NCBI RefSeq assembly: GCF_017742245.1
Contig: NZ_JAGHKO010000001.1
Coordinates: 2,943,061-3,007,060, forward strand
Length of the DNA stretch: 64,000 nucleotides
DNA from: Niastella soli
Lineage (GTDB): Bacteria > Bacteroidota > Bacteroidia > Chitinophagales > Chitinophagaceae
Reading direction: 5' to 3'
The notes beneath the pieces were generated by a model. It made no database searches. It was not told where the DNA came from and saw only the letters and a list, made by a program, of their open reading frames with translations. Below are positions 42,571-51,885 of the stretch, in pieces (position 1 is the first letter of the stretch; each line of letters opens with the position of its first letter). The position numbers were made by a program, and so were the translations under genes.

Positions 42571-43158
42571 ATGACAAAAGCAGAACGTACAAGACATTTT
42601 ATAGTGGAAAAAGCGGCGCCCATCATAAATAAGAAGGGAATGGCTGGTACCTCTATTAATGATATTGTAGAGGCTACAAGTCTAACCAAGGGTAGTGTGT
42701 ATGGCAATTTCGAAAGTAAGGATGAGATCTGTCTGGAAGCTTTTGATTACCTGGTAAAAAGGGTAGGTGCCGATATGAGCCATGCTATGTCACGCGCAAA
42801 CACCAGCCGCGAAAAACTGGATGCCCTCTTTAACTATTACATTAATAATGTAACGGTGGAAACTAATTATGGCTGTCCTATCATGAACTTTGGGACCGAA
42901 GCCGATGATACCAACCCCATTGTGAAACTAAAGGTAAATAAGGCCATTCTTGCTACACAAGCCATTTTTGCCAAGATAATCCGTGCCGGAATAGAAACCG
43001 GTGAGTTTAAAAAAACAGTAGACGCAGATGCATTTGCCATTAAAGCCTTCGCCATGATTGAAGGCGGGATGTGGATTGCCCGGTTACAGGGAAATCCCAA
43101 GCAAATGCAGTTGATCGTCGACTCATTAAAACAGGAAATTAATGACTATTGCCAGTAG
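42571..43158 (+). CDS. TetR/AcrR-family transcriptional repressor
   Basis: 195 residues. The N-terminal helix-turn-helix (about 8-55) reads FIVEKAAPIINKKGMAGTSINDIVEATSLTKGSVYGNFESKDEI; the rest is a helical ligand-binding domain with a TetR_C-like end. Operators lie in its own promoter and ahead of the SDR gene that follows 71 bp downstream, so it probably represses itself and that oxidoreductase until an inducer binds. The inducer is unknown; similar pairs respond to reactive aldehydes or quinones. Confidence 0.93.
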   Translation: MTKAERTRHFIVEKAAPIINKKGMAGTSINDIVEATSLTKGSVYGNFESKDEICLEAFDYLVKRVGADMSHAMSRANTSREKLDALFNYYINNVTVETNYGCPIMNFGTEADDTNPIVKLKVNKAILATQAIFAKIIRAGIETGEFKKTVDADAFAIKAFAMIEGGMWIARLQGNPKQMQLIVDSLKQEINDYCQ

Positions 43159-43166
43159 TCCTTTTT

Positions 43167-43195
43167 TTTGGACAATAAATATACCGATCGGTATA
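43167..43195 (+). promoter_or_regulatory. SDR gene promoter region with TetR operator
   Basis: TATACCGATCGGTATA (43180-43195) is a perfect 16-nt palindrome, one base different from the operator at 42542. A TTTG at 43167-43170 may be the -33 element; the -7 element is poor. Confidence 0.75.
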
Positions 43196-43229
43196 ATTAA
43201 AGAGAGATAATCATTTAAAACATACAATT

Positions 43230-43979
43230 ATGAACATCGAAAACAAAACCATCCTTATTACAGGAGGCGGTACAGGCATTGGCTTTGCTATAGCCAGCAA
43301 ATTATCAGGAAAAGGCAACAATATTATTCTGGCCGGCAGAAGGGAAGATGTATTAAAGGAAGCTGTAGCCAAATTACCCAATACAACCTACGTTGTTACT
43401 GATGTTACTAATGAGGCGGATGTAAACAACCTGGTACAACAGGTGAAAAACAAATTCGGGGGCCTGGACATTCTGGTGAACAATGCGGGTACCGGCATCT
43501 TTAATCCGCTGGATAGCGACTCTGGTAAAGTGTATGAAAATGCCAAATTTGAAATGGAGTTGAACTATCTGTCTGTAGTAAGGCTCACGGAACGTTTTCT
43601 GCCTTTCCTGAAAGCCAGTAAAGAAGCGGCGATCATCAATATTGAATCTATCGTTTCTTATCTGCCCTCTATTGCCATCCCTACTTATAGTGCCACAAAG
43701 GCGGCGTTGCATTCCTATGCGCTGGCATTGCGGTTGACATTGGAAGCCTCAAATCCGCATATCAAAGTATTTGAAGTGTTTCCGCCGTTTGTGGACACTG
43801 ACCTTGCAAAAGCTTTTGATACAGATAAATTATCTCCAGATGAAGTGGCCCTTGACCTGTATAATGCCCTGTTAAAAAATGAGTATGCTGTAAGAAATGG
43901 AAGAACAAAAGAAGTGTATGCCGCTTATCAGCAGGCGCCTGAAGTTGTTTTGAAGCAATTCAATGGGATAGAAGCTTAA
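43230..43979 (+). CDS. SDR-family oxidoreductase (DltE-like)
   Basis: 249 residues. The Rossmann motif TGGGTGIG (about 12-19), the NNAG motif and the catalytic YSATK (Tyr and Lys) are all present, with an upstream Ser in the INIESIVSY strand. It is a classical short-chain dehydrogenase/reductase using NAD(P)H; the substrate is unknown. Preceded by a perfect TetR operator, so it belongs to the adjacent regulator's regulon. Confidence 0.92.
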   Translation: MNIENKTILITGGGTGIGFAIASKLSGKGNNIILAGRREDVLKEAVAKLPNTTYVVTDVTNEADVNNLVQQVKNKFGGLDILVNNAGTGIFNPLDSDSGKVYENAKFEMELNYLSVVRLTERFLPFLKASKEAAIINIESIVSYLPSIAIPTYSATKAALHSYALALRLTLEASNPHIKVFEVFPPFVDTDLAKAFDTDKLSPDEVALDLYNALLKNEYAVRNGRTKEVYAAYQQAPEVVLKQFNGIEA

Positions 43980-44073
43980 AAAGAGTGAGCTTTTTAACAA
44001 ACCACCTTTGAGCTCTTAAACAAAGCTGAGAAGTCCTGTAAGTACCAACTTTGTGGTAATAAAATTAATCACC

Positions 44074-44958
44074 ATGACAAAAGTTTGGTTTATTACAGGC
44101 AGCTCCCGCGGATTGGGAAGAGCACTTACAGAAGCAGTATTGGCAAAAGGCGATAAAGTAGCAGCTACCGCCCGTCAACCGAAACAGTTAGATGACCTGG
44201 TTATTAAATATCCGCAGCAGATCCTTCCGATCAGGTTAGATGTAACAAATAAGAAAGAGATCTCCTCCGCTGTTGAACAGGCCGTTAAACATTTTGACCG
44301 TATCGATGTGTTAGTGAATAATGCCGGTTTTGGCGTTGTTGGCGCAGCTGAAGCGTTTACCGATGAACAGGTACGCAGTCAGCTCGAAACAAATCTCTAT
44401 GCCCCTATTGAAGTTACCCGCGTGGTATTGCCCTATATGCGTAAACAAAGAAGTGGCCGCATTTTACAGATTAGTTCTGTAGGTGGCCGTTCAGGTAATC
44501 CGGGTGTGTCTATTTATCAGGCGGCCAAGTTTGGTTTGAGTGGATTTTCTGAAGCCTTATCAAAAGAGGTGGCACCGTTGGGTATTAAGGTCACTTCGGT
44601 TGAACCGGGTGGTTTCCGCACAGACTGGGCCGGTGACTCCATGTCATACGCACCTGCAATTGAGGGCTATGAAACAACTGTTAATGCACGGGCTGAATAT
44701 TTTCAAAGCGGTAAATTTGTGCCCGTAGGCGATCCGGTAAAAGCAGCGCAGGTAATGGTTAACCTGGTTGAACATCCCGAGCCACCCATGCACCTGATAT
44801 TGGGTAGTGAAGCAGCTGGTATGTTAAAGCAGGCTGATGAGAACAGAAAAGCCGAGTTTGAAAAATGGCTGTCGGTTTCAGTGTCTACAGATCATGATGA
44901 ATCCATCAATTTCCTGGAAACAGAATACGGAAAGGAATTGCTTGGTAAAAAAAATTGA
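44074..44958 (+). CDS. SDR-family oxidoreductase
   Basis: 294 residues from ATG 44074; the open frame starts 21 bp earlier but MTKVWFITGSSRGLGRA is the usual family opening. The cofactor motif TGSSRGLG, NNAGFGVVG, the catalytic Ser (ILQISSVGG) and YQAAK are present. It resembles the SDR group often annotated as oxidoreductase with a C-terminal extension (QADENRKAEFEKW). It lies 94 bp after the first SDR gene and 29 bp before an AraC regulator, so all may be one transcript. Confidence 0.92.
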   Translation: MTKVWFITGSSRGLGRALTEAVLAKGDKVAATARQPKQLDDLVIKYPQQILPIRLDVTNKKEISSAVEQAVKHFDRIDVLVNNAGFGVVGAAEAFTDEQVRSQLETNLYAPIEVTRVVLPYMRKQRSGRILQISSVGGRSGNPGVSIYQAAKFGLSGFSEALSKEVAPLGIKVTSVEPGGFRTDWAGDSMSYAPAIEGYETTVNARAEYFQSGKFVPVGDPVKAAQVMVNLVEHPEPPMHLILGSEAAGMLKQADENRKAEFEKWLSVSVSTDHDESINFLETEYGKELLGKKN

Positions 44959-44987
44959 TCTTTGTATAGCATAAAAAAACAGCTCAT

Positions 44988-45785
44988 ATGGCGCAAAAGC
45001 CGTCAAAACCTGAAATTGTTTACTCCTGCTACCACCAGGTGAGTCGCGGGGGTGAACAATTTGTTCAGGACCATGTGTTAAGTTACCATGTGGCGGGCAC
45101 GTTGATCGTGAATGATGGTAACCAGGAACACCGGTTTGAAGAAGGTGATATTCGCTTCGTAAAAAGAAATCAGCTGGGCAAGTTTGTGAAACATCCGCCT
45201 GAAGGTGGGGTATTCAAATCTGTTTCCATCATCATCGATCAGGAAACACTGCGTAATTTGAGTATCGAGCATGGATATACAGCATCCAAACATCATACAG
45301 CTGATGCTATTTTCAAAATTGCTCCGCATCCCTTGGTAAAGCCTTTTATGGATTCATTACTCCCATACGAGAACCTGCCATCGGAAGAAACCAGTTCCCT
45401 GTTGGCATTGAAAGTAAAAGAAGCCGTATTGTTATTACTGCGTAGCGAACCCCCATTAAAAGACATTCTGTTTGATTTTACGGAACCTGGTAAAATAGAC
45501 CTGGAAGCATATATGTTACAACATTACCAGTTCAATGTAGGGCTGCCCCGCTTTGCCTATCTTACAGGCCGCAGCCTGGCTACCTTTAAACGCGATTTTG
45601 AAAAAGTATTTCATACAAGTCCGGGCAACTGGTTATTGCAAAAAAGATTGCAGGAGGCCCACTACCTCATCAAGGAAAAGGGGAATAAACCCTCCGATGT
45701 TTATTTGGAAGTTGGCTTTGAAGACCTGTCGCATTTTTCTTATGCCTTTAAAAATGCCTATGGCGTAGCCCCCTCAAAGATCTGA
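44988..45785 (+). CDS. AraC-family transcriptional regulator
   Basis: 265 residues. A cupin-like N-terminal domain (VAGTLIVNDGNQEHRFEEGDIRFVKRNQL, about 35-65) is followed by two C-terminal helix-turn-helix motifs (FAYLTGRSLATFKRDFEKVFHTSPGNWLLQKRLQEAHYLI and PSDVYLEVGFEDLSHFSYAFKNAYG). It is 29 bp behind an SDR gene and may control the two oxidoreductases. The effector is unknown. Confidence 0.92.
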   Translation: MAQKPSKPEIVYSCYHQVSRGGEQFVQDHVLSYHVAGTLIVNDGNQEHRFEEGDIRFVKRNQLGKFVKHPPEGGVFKSVSIIIDQETLRNLSIEHGYTASKHHTADAIFKIAPHPLVKPFMDSLLPYENLPSEETSSLLALKVKEAVLLLLRSEPPLKDILFDFTEPGKIDLEAYMLQHYQFNVGLPRFAYLTGRSLATFKRDFEKVFHTSPGNWLLQKRLQEAHYLIKEKGNKPSDVYLEVGFEDLSHFSYAFKNAYGVAPSKI

Positions 45786-45897
45786 TTTTAACCATACATT
45801 ATGTTTTAAGTGTTGGCGGCCGTTAGTATATTCATACCTGAATAAATGGCCACCAACACTTTATTATATCGGATAATATTACGCTAATATTTCTTGT

Positions 45898-46335
45898 ATG
45901 GTAATATCCCGCACAAAATTCTTTGTGGCAATTATTCTGTTATTGGTAACTCCGTTAGTAGTGTCTAAAATCATTTGGTTGTTGCAAGCAAAAAAAACTA
46001 CAGGCATTTTTGCCTTTGAAAGTTATGGCCCTGCACTTGACCAGATACGTTTTCCCTACTCCATGATCTATTTTATGGTTGGAAAAGATACCTTCTGGTT
46101 TAAAGGACCTGGCAAATTAGAATTGCCTGAAAACACCCTTGTCCCTATTCGATATTTACCCCGCAACCCCAGTAATGCAAAACTGGATTCATTCCGGTCT
46201 ATTTGGATCGGCACTATTATTTATGGCGGCATTCCATTATTGATCCTACTTGTAATATTCCTGCATCCTGCAATTGTTCCCTATCGGTCAAAAGTGCACC
46301 TGACGCTGGATAAGCCTTTTTTGAGGGTGGTATAA
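45898..46335 (+). CDS. DUF3592-like membrane protein
   Basis: 145 residues with two membrane segments (about 8-28 and 103-122) around a small extracytoplasmic domain. The phrase LVPIRYLPRNPSNAKLDSF is the hallmark of DUF3592-like proteins. Function unknown. It stands between the AraC gene and the TonB receptor operon, 51 bp before the latter, and might be co-transcribed with it. Confidence 0.75.
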   Translation: MVISRTKFFVAIILLLVTPLVVSKIIWLLQAKKTTGIFAFESYGPALDQIRFPYSMIYFMVGKDTFWFKGPGKLELPENTLVPIRYLPRNPSNAKLDSFRSIWIGTIIYGGIPLLILLVIFLHPAIVPYRSKVHLTLDKPFLRVV

Positions 46336-46386
46336 ATTTCTGATTATCTTTATGCGATTTCGACCCTTAAAAAATGGTTATACCGC

Positions 46387-48375
46387 ATGATGAGATCCCT
46401 TGCACTGGTTTGTATAGCAATACTTGTTGAAAATTTAGCTACCGCCCAGGACTCTATACCAGCAGTTCATACTTTACAGGAAGTAGTTGTTCCTTATCAG
46501 GCTGATAAGTTAACACCTGTTACCTTTCAGAATCTCAGTTCAAAAGAATTGGAAATAAGATCCGTTGGTCAGGAACCTTCTTTTATTCTGAACCAATTAC
46601 CGTCCATTACCAATTATTCTGATGCGGGGCACTCGCAGGGATATTCCTATTTCAGGATGCGGGGCATTGATCAAACCCGTATCAATATTTCGTTAGATGG
46701 CGTTCCGCTGAATGATCCTGAAGACCAGGGTGCCTATTTCTCCAATTACCCGGATCTATTGAACTCCACCAGCAAAATGCAGATCCAACGAGGTGCAGGC
46801 ACCAGTAAGAATGGTGTGGCCAGTTATGGGGGCAGCCTGCAATTGTTCTCACCCAACTTGTATGATTCTGCTAAAACAACACTAGGGGTTGGATATGGTT
46901 CCTTCAATAGCGTACGGGCTTTTGGTGAATATAACAGTGGGGTAAAAAACGGGAAAGCGTTGTATGCGCGGGTGTCTGAGGTGTATTCCGATGGCTATAA
47001 GTACAATTCGGCCAACAACTCTCAGTCTGCTTTTGTGAGTGGTGGTTGGTTTGGTAATAATACAACCTGGAAGTTGAATATCCTGGCCGGGCATCAACAA
47101 AATGAACTGGCCTGGATAGGCGTTTCCGATTCGTTGATCGCGCTTGACAGAAAAACAAACGCCAATAAAAACGAGAAGGATAAATTCACCCAATGGATGA
47201 CGCAATTGCTAAACACGTGGAGGTTGAGCCCTTCTTCTTCATTGCAGTCAGGATTGTATTATTCAACCCTGAGGGGCGGGTACGATTATGACAATAACAA
47301 CTTTTTAGGGTTGCCTGCAACAGCTGAAATGTATCATTACGCTTTTCAATCGCAATTGGTGGGTTTTTATAGTAATTACAATCTTGCGGTTAACGGTTTA
47401 AATGTTACAACGGGTGTTCATGGAAATTTATACAACCGCCAACATACTTTTACCGAGAGATCATTGGGACAACTGTATACAAATACCGGCTATAAGAATG
47501 AAGCCAGTGCTTTTGCAAAGGCGACGTATCATCTTGGCGTACTTTCTTTATTTACCGACATTCAATATCGTTATACCGAATTTGATTATAAAGGAACCGT
47601 TCACCTGGATAAACTGAACTGGAATTTCCTGAATCCCAAAGTGGGTGCAAGTATGCAATTGACGCCTGATCTTGTTGCCTATTATAGTATTGCCCGTACG
47701 GGCCGGGAACCTACAAGAAATGACCTCTTTCTTGGCAATGATGACCTGCTTTCAGATAGTACAGGTAATCCATTGATTTCCTCCACGGCACCTGAATATG
47801 TGGTAGACCATGAGGCGGGTTTCCGGTTCCAGTCAAAGAAATGGAATGTGAACCTGAACTGGTATTACATGAATTTTGAAAATGAGATTGTGCTGAATGG
47901 AAAGTTTGGCCCCAACGGATTAGCACTTACCAATAATGTGGAGAAAAGTTTCAGAACAGGTGTTGAATTAAGCGCTGTCTTTCGTTTGAACCAGCATTTT
48001 ATGTTCATCAACAATTCTTCCTACAATCATAGCCGTATAAAAGAACAAAAAGTAACCTTTAGTCCTGTACTTACTCCGGCCCTGATCATCAACCAGGAAG
48101 CGGTGTACGGGTATAAAAATTTTTCCATTGCAATGGCGGTACGATATCAGGGTAGATCGTTTATCGATTTCGCCAATTCTTCGGCTATAAAAGGGTATAC
48201 CTTGTTAAATACCCGTATTGGCTATAGCTTCCGGAGGTTTGAGGTGGCTGTTTTTGCCGACAATATCACCAACGTCAAATACTTTAACAACGGCTATGTT
48301 GATTATGATGGAAGCAAAAAATATTTTGTACAGGCGCCAACGACCATGTATGCTTCCATAAAATATACCTTATGA
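46387..48375 (+). CDS. TonB-dependent outer membrane receptor, probably for nicotinamide riboside or a related compound
   Basis: 662 residues: a signal peptide (about 1-20), a plug domain (about 30-150; YFRMRGIDQTRINISLDGVPLNDPEDQG) and a 22-strand-type barrel ending in YASIKYTL. No SusC-type N-terminal beta domain is present, so it is a vitamin or siderophore-type receptor. Its stop codon overlaps the pnuC start (ATGA), and NAD-salvage genes follow, so the cargo is inferred to be nicotinamide riboside or a precursor. No riboswitch-like sequence is seen in the short upstream gap. Confidence 0.92.
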   Translation: MMRSLALVCIAILVENLATAQDSIPAVHTLQEVVVPYQADKLTPVTFQNLSSKELEIRSVGQEPSFILNQLPSITNYSDAGHSQGYSYFRMRGIDQTRINISLDGVPLNDPEDQGAYFSNYPDLLNSTSKMQIQRGAGTSKNGVASYGGSLQLFSPNLYDSAKTTLGVGYGSFNSVRAFGEYNSGVKNGKALYARVSEVYSDGYKYNSANNSQSAFVSGGWFGNNTTWKLNILAGHQQNELAWIGVSDSLIALDRKTNANKNEKDKFTQWMTQLLNTWRLSPSSSLQSGLYYSTLRGGYDYDNNNFLGLPATAEMYHYAFQSQLVGFYSNYNLAVNGLNVTTGVHGNLYNRQHTFTERSLGQLYTNTGYKNEASAFAKATYHLGVLSLFTDIQYRYTEFDYKGTVHLDKLNWNFLNPKVGASMQLTPDLVAYYSIARTGREPTRNDLFLGNDDLLSDSTGNPLISSTAPEYVVDHEAGFRFQSKKWNVNLNWYYMNFENEIVLNGKFGPNGLALTNNVEKSFRTGVELSAVFRLNQHFMFINNSSYNHSRIKEQKVTFSPVLTPALIINQEAVYGYKNFSIAMAVRYQGRSFIDFANSSAIKGYTLLNTRIGYSFRRFEVAVFADNITNVKYFNNGYVDYDGSKKYFVQAPTTMYASIKYTL

Positions 48376-49004
48376 TGCATTTTTTCGATATCGGGAATGT
48401 GGCTGTTTCTATAAAGGATTATCCTATCAGCTATGTAGAACTTTTAGGCACCCTGTTTGGGTTGGTCTCCGTGTTCTACGCTTCCCGGGCAAACATCCTT
48501 ACCTGGCCAACAGGGATCATCAACGAGGTGTTTCTTTTTATCCTTTTTTTTCAGGTACAACTGTATGCCGATATGTTTTTACAGGTGTACTTTTTTATTG
48601 TTACCATCTATGGCTGGTATAATTGGAAGACAAATAAGGTAGAAAAGAAAATAACTGCCACTACCTATAAAGGCAGGTTGTTATTAGCAATAGCTGCCGT
48701 GTTGGGCACCCTTGCATTTGGTTACCTGTTCCGGCACATTCATCTCTTATTGCCGGCCTATTTTAAAACACCGGCAGCTTACCCATTCGCAGATTCTTTT
48801 GTGATGGTATTGAGTATTCTGGCTACGGTATTATTGGCCAGGAAAAAGATCGAGAACTGGTTTTTATGGATAACCGGCGATGTTGTTTGTGTGATATTGT
48901 ATTATAAAAAGCAGATCTATTTTCTTTCGCTGGAGTACCTCATATTTTTGGGACTTGCCTCGTATGGTATGTACCATTGGAATAAAACATTGAAAAATGG
49001 TTAA
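48372..49004 (+). CDS. pnuC: nicotinamide riboside transporter PnuC
   Basis: 210 residues with about seven membrane segments. The PnuC signatures are YVELLGTLFGLVSVFYASRANILTWPTGIINEVFLFILFF and the YGWYNW motif that lines the substrate site. It facilitates nicotinamide riboside entry across the inner membrane, where NadR traps it by phosphorylation. It overlaps the TonB receptor gene by 4 bp and the nadR gene by 8 bp. The thiamine-type relative PnuT is an alternative, but the adjoining NadR argues for nicotinamide riboside. Confidence 0.92.
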   Translation: MMHFFDIGNVAVSIKDYPISYVELLGTLFGLVSVFYASRANILTWPTGIINEVFLFILFFQVQLYADMFLQVYFFIVTIYGWYNWKTNKVEKKITATTYKGRLLLAIAAVLGTLAFGYLFRHIHLLLPAYFKTPAAYPFADSFVMVLSILATVLLARKKIENWFLWITGDVVCVILYYKKQIYFLSLEYLIFLGLASYGMYHWNKTLKNG

Positions 49005-49992
49005 AGGGTTTGTGTTTGGCAAGTTTTTACCTTTTCATAAAGGGCATGAGGCCATGATCAGTTTTGCTTTGAGCAAATGTGATTTCCTTAGTGTGTTGGT
49101 ATGTGCCAGTGATAAAGAAACAGTGTCGGGCGAGTTAAGAAAAGGGTGGATTGAAAAAACATTTCCGGCACAACGAAATATGGATGTCAGGGTGCTGGAT
49201 TATAAAGAGTCTGAATTACCTAATTCCTCGGTTTCTTCTACAGACGTTTCCCGCATCTGGGCTTCCCTTTTTAAAAAGCTATTTCCAGATTATTCATTGG
49301 TGGTTACATCCGAACAATACGGTTATTATCTGGCGGAGTTTATGGAGATCCAACACCTGCCATTCGATATTCCTAAAAAGCTGGTCCCTGTTTCGGCCAC
49401 GCACATTCGTAATGATCTGTTGAACAACTGGCAATTTGTGCCCGACGCCGTAAGGCGCCACCTGGTGTTAAAGGTCGTAGTCCTGGGAACTGAATCAACT
49501 GGTAAAACAACCCTCACAGAGAAGCTGGCCGATTATTTTAAGTGTAATAAGGTAATGGAAGCAGGGCGGGACCTTATTCCCGATTCAAATGAATTTAGTA
49601 TAAATGATCTTCATCTGGTGGCAGAAGAACATGCAAAACGGATTGATGAAGCCGCCGATGGCAGCAGCCCATTGATCATTATCGATACCGATATTCATAT
49701 CACAAGATCTTACTGCCATTTCAGTTTTGAAAAAGAGCTTGATGTACCCGCAGCTATTTATCATTCCAATAAAGCGCAGCTTTATCTGTATTTGAATAAT
49801 GATGTTGATTATTTTCAGGATGGGACCAGGTTAAGCAAGGAAGACCGTGACCGGCTCGATGGATTTCACCGGCAGGAATTACAGAGAGCCAATATAGACC
49901 TGGTAGAAATAAAAGGGAACTGGGAAGAACGGTTTCAGCTAGCGATAGCACATATAAAGAAATTAATTACATTACAGTATATCCATGCATAA
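48997..49992 (+). CDS. nadR: bifunctional NMN adenylyltransferase / ribosylnicotinamide kinase (NadR-like)
   Basis: 331 residues. N-terminal nucleotidyltransferase domain (about 1-155) with FGKFLPFHKGHEAMI (HxGH site); C-terminal P-loop kinase domain (about 160-331) with VVLGTESTGKTTLTEKL. The kinase makes NMN from nicotinamide riboside and the transferase makes NAD. There is no N-terminal helix-turn-helix, unlike enterobacterial NadR, so it is an enzyme only. It overlaps pnuC and the downstream DUF1343 gene by 8 bp each. Confidence 0.93.
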   Translation: MVKGFVFGKFLPFHKGHEAMISFALSKCDFLSVLVCASDKETVSGELRKGWIEKTFPAQRNMDVRVLDYKESELPNSSVSSTDVSRIWASLFKKLFPDYSLVVTSEQYGYYLAEFMEIQHLPFDIPKKLVPVSATHIRNDLLNNWQFVPDAVRRHLVLKVVVLGTESTGKTTLTEKLADYFKCNKVMEAGRDLIPDSNEFSINDLHLVAEEHAKRIDEAADGSSPLIIIDTDIHITRSYCHFSFEKELDVPAAIYHSNKAQLYLYLNNDVDYFQDGTRLSKEDRDRLDGFHRQELQRANIDLVEIKGNWEERFQLAIAHIKKLITLQYIHA

Positions 49993-51172
49993 TATACAAT
50001 ATGGTATTGATATACTCCTGGCCCTGCAGCCACACTGGAAAAGCAGCCGCATTGCCCTGGTGACCAATCATGCAGCTACCACCAGCCTGTTTGTTCCCTC
50101 GCGGGTAGCTTTATTGCAACAGGGTTTTAATATCGTGAAATTATTCTCACCCGAACATGGCCTCGATACTACCGGTGCCGATGGGCATGCCATAGGGAAT
50201 TCAATTGATACATTGACCAGACTCCCCGTTATAAGCTTGTATGGCGATAAACTGGCACCTTCCCGGGAAGATCTTGCTGATATCGACCTGGTATTGTTTG
50301 ATATTCCAGATGTAGGCAGCCGGTTTTATACTTACTTATGGACGATGTCGCATGTCCTGGAAGCCTGCGCTGCCTCTACTATTCCATTTATTATTGCTGA
50401 CAGACCCAATCCTTTGTCCGGGGATTTTTTGTTGGCGGAAGGTCCGTTTCTTGATGAAAAACATTGCAGCAGTTTTATTGGCCGTTGGTCAGTACCGGTA
50501 CGACATAGCTGTACCATAGGGGAGTTGGCTCGGTACTTCAATAGCTCGCGAAGCATTAACTGCAAACTGGAAGTTATTCCCTGCGGCAATTGGAACAGGA
50601 AGCTGTTTTATGCTGACTATAGCCAATCGTTTATTCCGTTATCACCTGCAATTCCGGGTTTTGAATCGGCATTGTTGTATCCAGGCTTATGCTTCCTGGA
50701 AGCCACCAATTGTAGCGAGGGTAGGGGCACGGCCACTCCTTTTCGCATAGCCGGTGCGCCCAGGTTGCTGGCCGAGGAAACTGCGAGGTTGCTGAATACG
50801 CTATTACCCGCAATTTCAGCCAATGTATATGCACGACCTATTGTATTTACGCCTGCGGAAGGTAAATATGCCACACAGCCTTGTAATGGCGTTATGCTGC
50901 ATGTTGCAGACCCCTCTTCTTTCTTCCCTGTTAGCACAGGCTGGTTGCTTATCAGGACCATAAAAGAATTGCATCCGAATGATTTTAAATGGGCTGTCTA
51001 TCCTACCAATGTAAATCCAACAGGAAAAAAGCATCTTGATCTTTTGTCGGGCATATCGAATGCTGACACTCTTTTTGATATCCCATTGGCTGACTTTGTT
51101 CATGTTGTAAAGAATTATACTGCTGTCAATGATTGGATGTTACGCATGCAACCTTATTTGATATACGCTTAA
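49985..51172 (+). CDS. DUF1343 / NamZ-like exo-beta-N-acetylmuramidase family protein
   Basis: 395 residues. The DUF1343 pattern is clear: GIDILL, RIALVTNHAATT, LFSPEHGLDTTGADG, LVLFDIPDVGSRFYTYLW and FIIADRPNPLSGDFLLAEGP. Characterised members (NamZ) release N-acetylmuramic acid from peptidoglycan fragments. No signal peptide is apparent, so the protein seems cytoplasmic. It overlaps nadR by 8 bp and closes the operon. Its presence in an NAD-salvage operon is unexplained; it may act on a different glycoside there. Confidence 0.88.
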   Translation: MHNIQYGIDILLALQPHWKSSRIALVTNHAATTSLFVPSRVALLQQGFNIVKLFSPEHGLDTTGADGHAIGNSIDTLTRLPVISLYGDKLAPSREDLADIDLVLFDIPDVGSRFYTYLWTMSHVLEACAASTIPFIIADRPNPLSGDFLLAEGPFLDEKHCSSFIGRWSVPVRHSCTIGELARYFNSSRSINCKLEVIPCGNWNRKLFYADYSQSFIPLSPAIPGFESALLYPGLCFLEATNCSEGRGTATPFRIAGAPRLLAEETARLLNTLLPAISANVYARPIVFTPAEGKYATQPCNGVMLHVADPSSFFPVSTGWLLIRTIKELHPNDFKWAVYPTNVNPTGKKHLDLLSGISNADTLFDIPLADFVHVVKNYTAVNDWMLRMQPYLIYA

Positions 51173-51454
51173 AGATTTGAAATACTGCGCTCTGTAAATG
51201 GGACCGACTTTGCTTCAATTGGTTTTATGCCCGTAGCTGGTGATCAAACTATTTATTCTTAAACAGATAATACAATTGCCTCTGGGCTTATTATTATATA
51301 CATTGGTTCGTAATTATACGATAGTAATAACGTTTAGGATAGCCGAAACAGGTATTTACAAGAATTACTTAAAGAAAGAGTAGAAATGCATTATAGTTGG
51401 AATGTAATTTGTAATAACAGGAACAGGATATTCAAAGGATATTGGATTTAAAAC

Positions 51455-51485
51455 GGGGGCGTTATTTTTATCGGCCCCCTCTTTT
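51455..51485 (+). terminator. terminator downstream of the NAD operon
   Basis: A GGGGGC / GCCCCC stem with a T-rich loop is followed by TCTTTTC. It is about 280 bp after the NamZ-like gene. Confidence 0.75.
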
Positions 51486-51682
51486 CAAAACTGATATCCT
51501 TTCAAAATATATAAGCTTACTTCCTGAATCTGTACCCGCATCATACCGATGCCTTGGTTATGTTTATGGTATGATGACAGAACCGTTTAGATAACGCTGA
51601 GTTATAAACGTATACTGCCGGTGCAACCAGCGTAGTGGACATTGTATTGTAATCTTTCGTTTCTAATACCCGTATAATGAGC

Positions 51683-51717
51683 ATCCCGTTCGGTTTTATC
51701 TGAACGGGATTTTTTGT
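51683..51717 (+). terminator. second intergenic terminator
   Basis: A perfect 9-bp stem, ATCCCGTTC (51683-51691) with GAACGGGAT (51702-51710), is followed by a T run. No annotated gene ends nearby, which suggests an unannotated transcript. Confidence 0.8.
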
Positions 51718-51823
51718 AATTATACGACAGAGCTTTATTGCTAGGAATATTATAAAATGGGGTTACTTCATCTCTCCTTTTTATAACCTTCCACCTTCTT
51801 GATCTTCGACAACAAATTAGCCA

Positions 51824-51858
51824 CAAAAAAAGAGGCTGCCCTATAAAAGAACAGCCTC
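51824..51858 (-). terminator. terminator of the aminotransferase gene
   Basis: GAGGCTG (51832-51838) pairs with CAGCCTC (51852-51858); a T run follows on the minus strand. Confidence 0.85.
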
Positions 51859-51885
51859 AGGTGGTATACGTAATAGTTAGATAAT

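Larger units (their letters stand above)
51173..51823. other. intergenic region with two plus-strand terminators
   Basis: No protein gene is supported. Terminators lie at 51455-51485 and 51683-51717. Between them, 51539-51547 pairs with 51568-51576 (CATCATACC / GGTATGATG). The stretch ending at the second terminator could be a small untranslated RNA. Confidence 0.55.

Noticed and set aside
46336..46386. Riboswitch (thiamine or NAD type) upstream of the TonB receptor
   Set aside because: The gap is only 51 bp, and no conserved riboswitch core or multi-stem structure is seen.
51602..51826. Minus-strand 74-codon open frame
   Set aside because: It crosses a plus-strand terminator stem and has a biased, non-family sequence.
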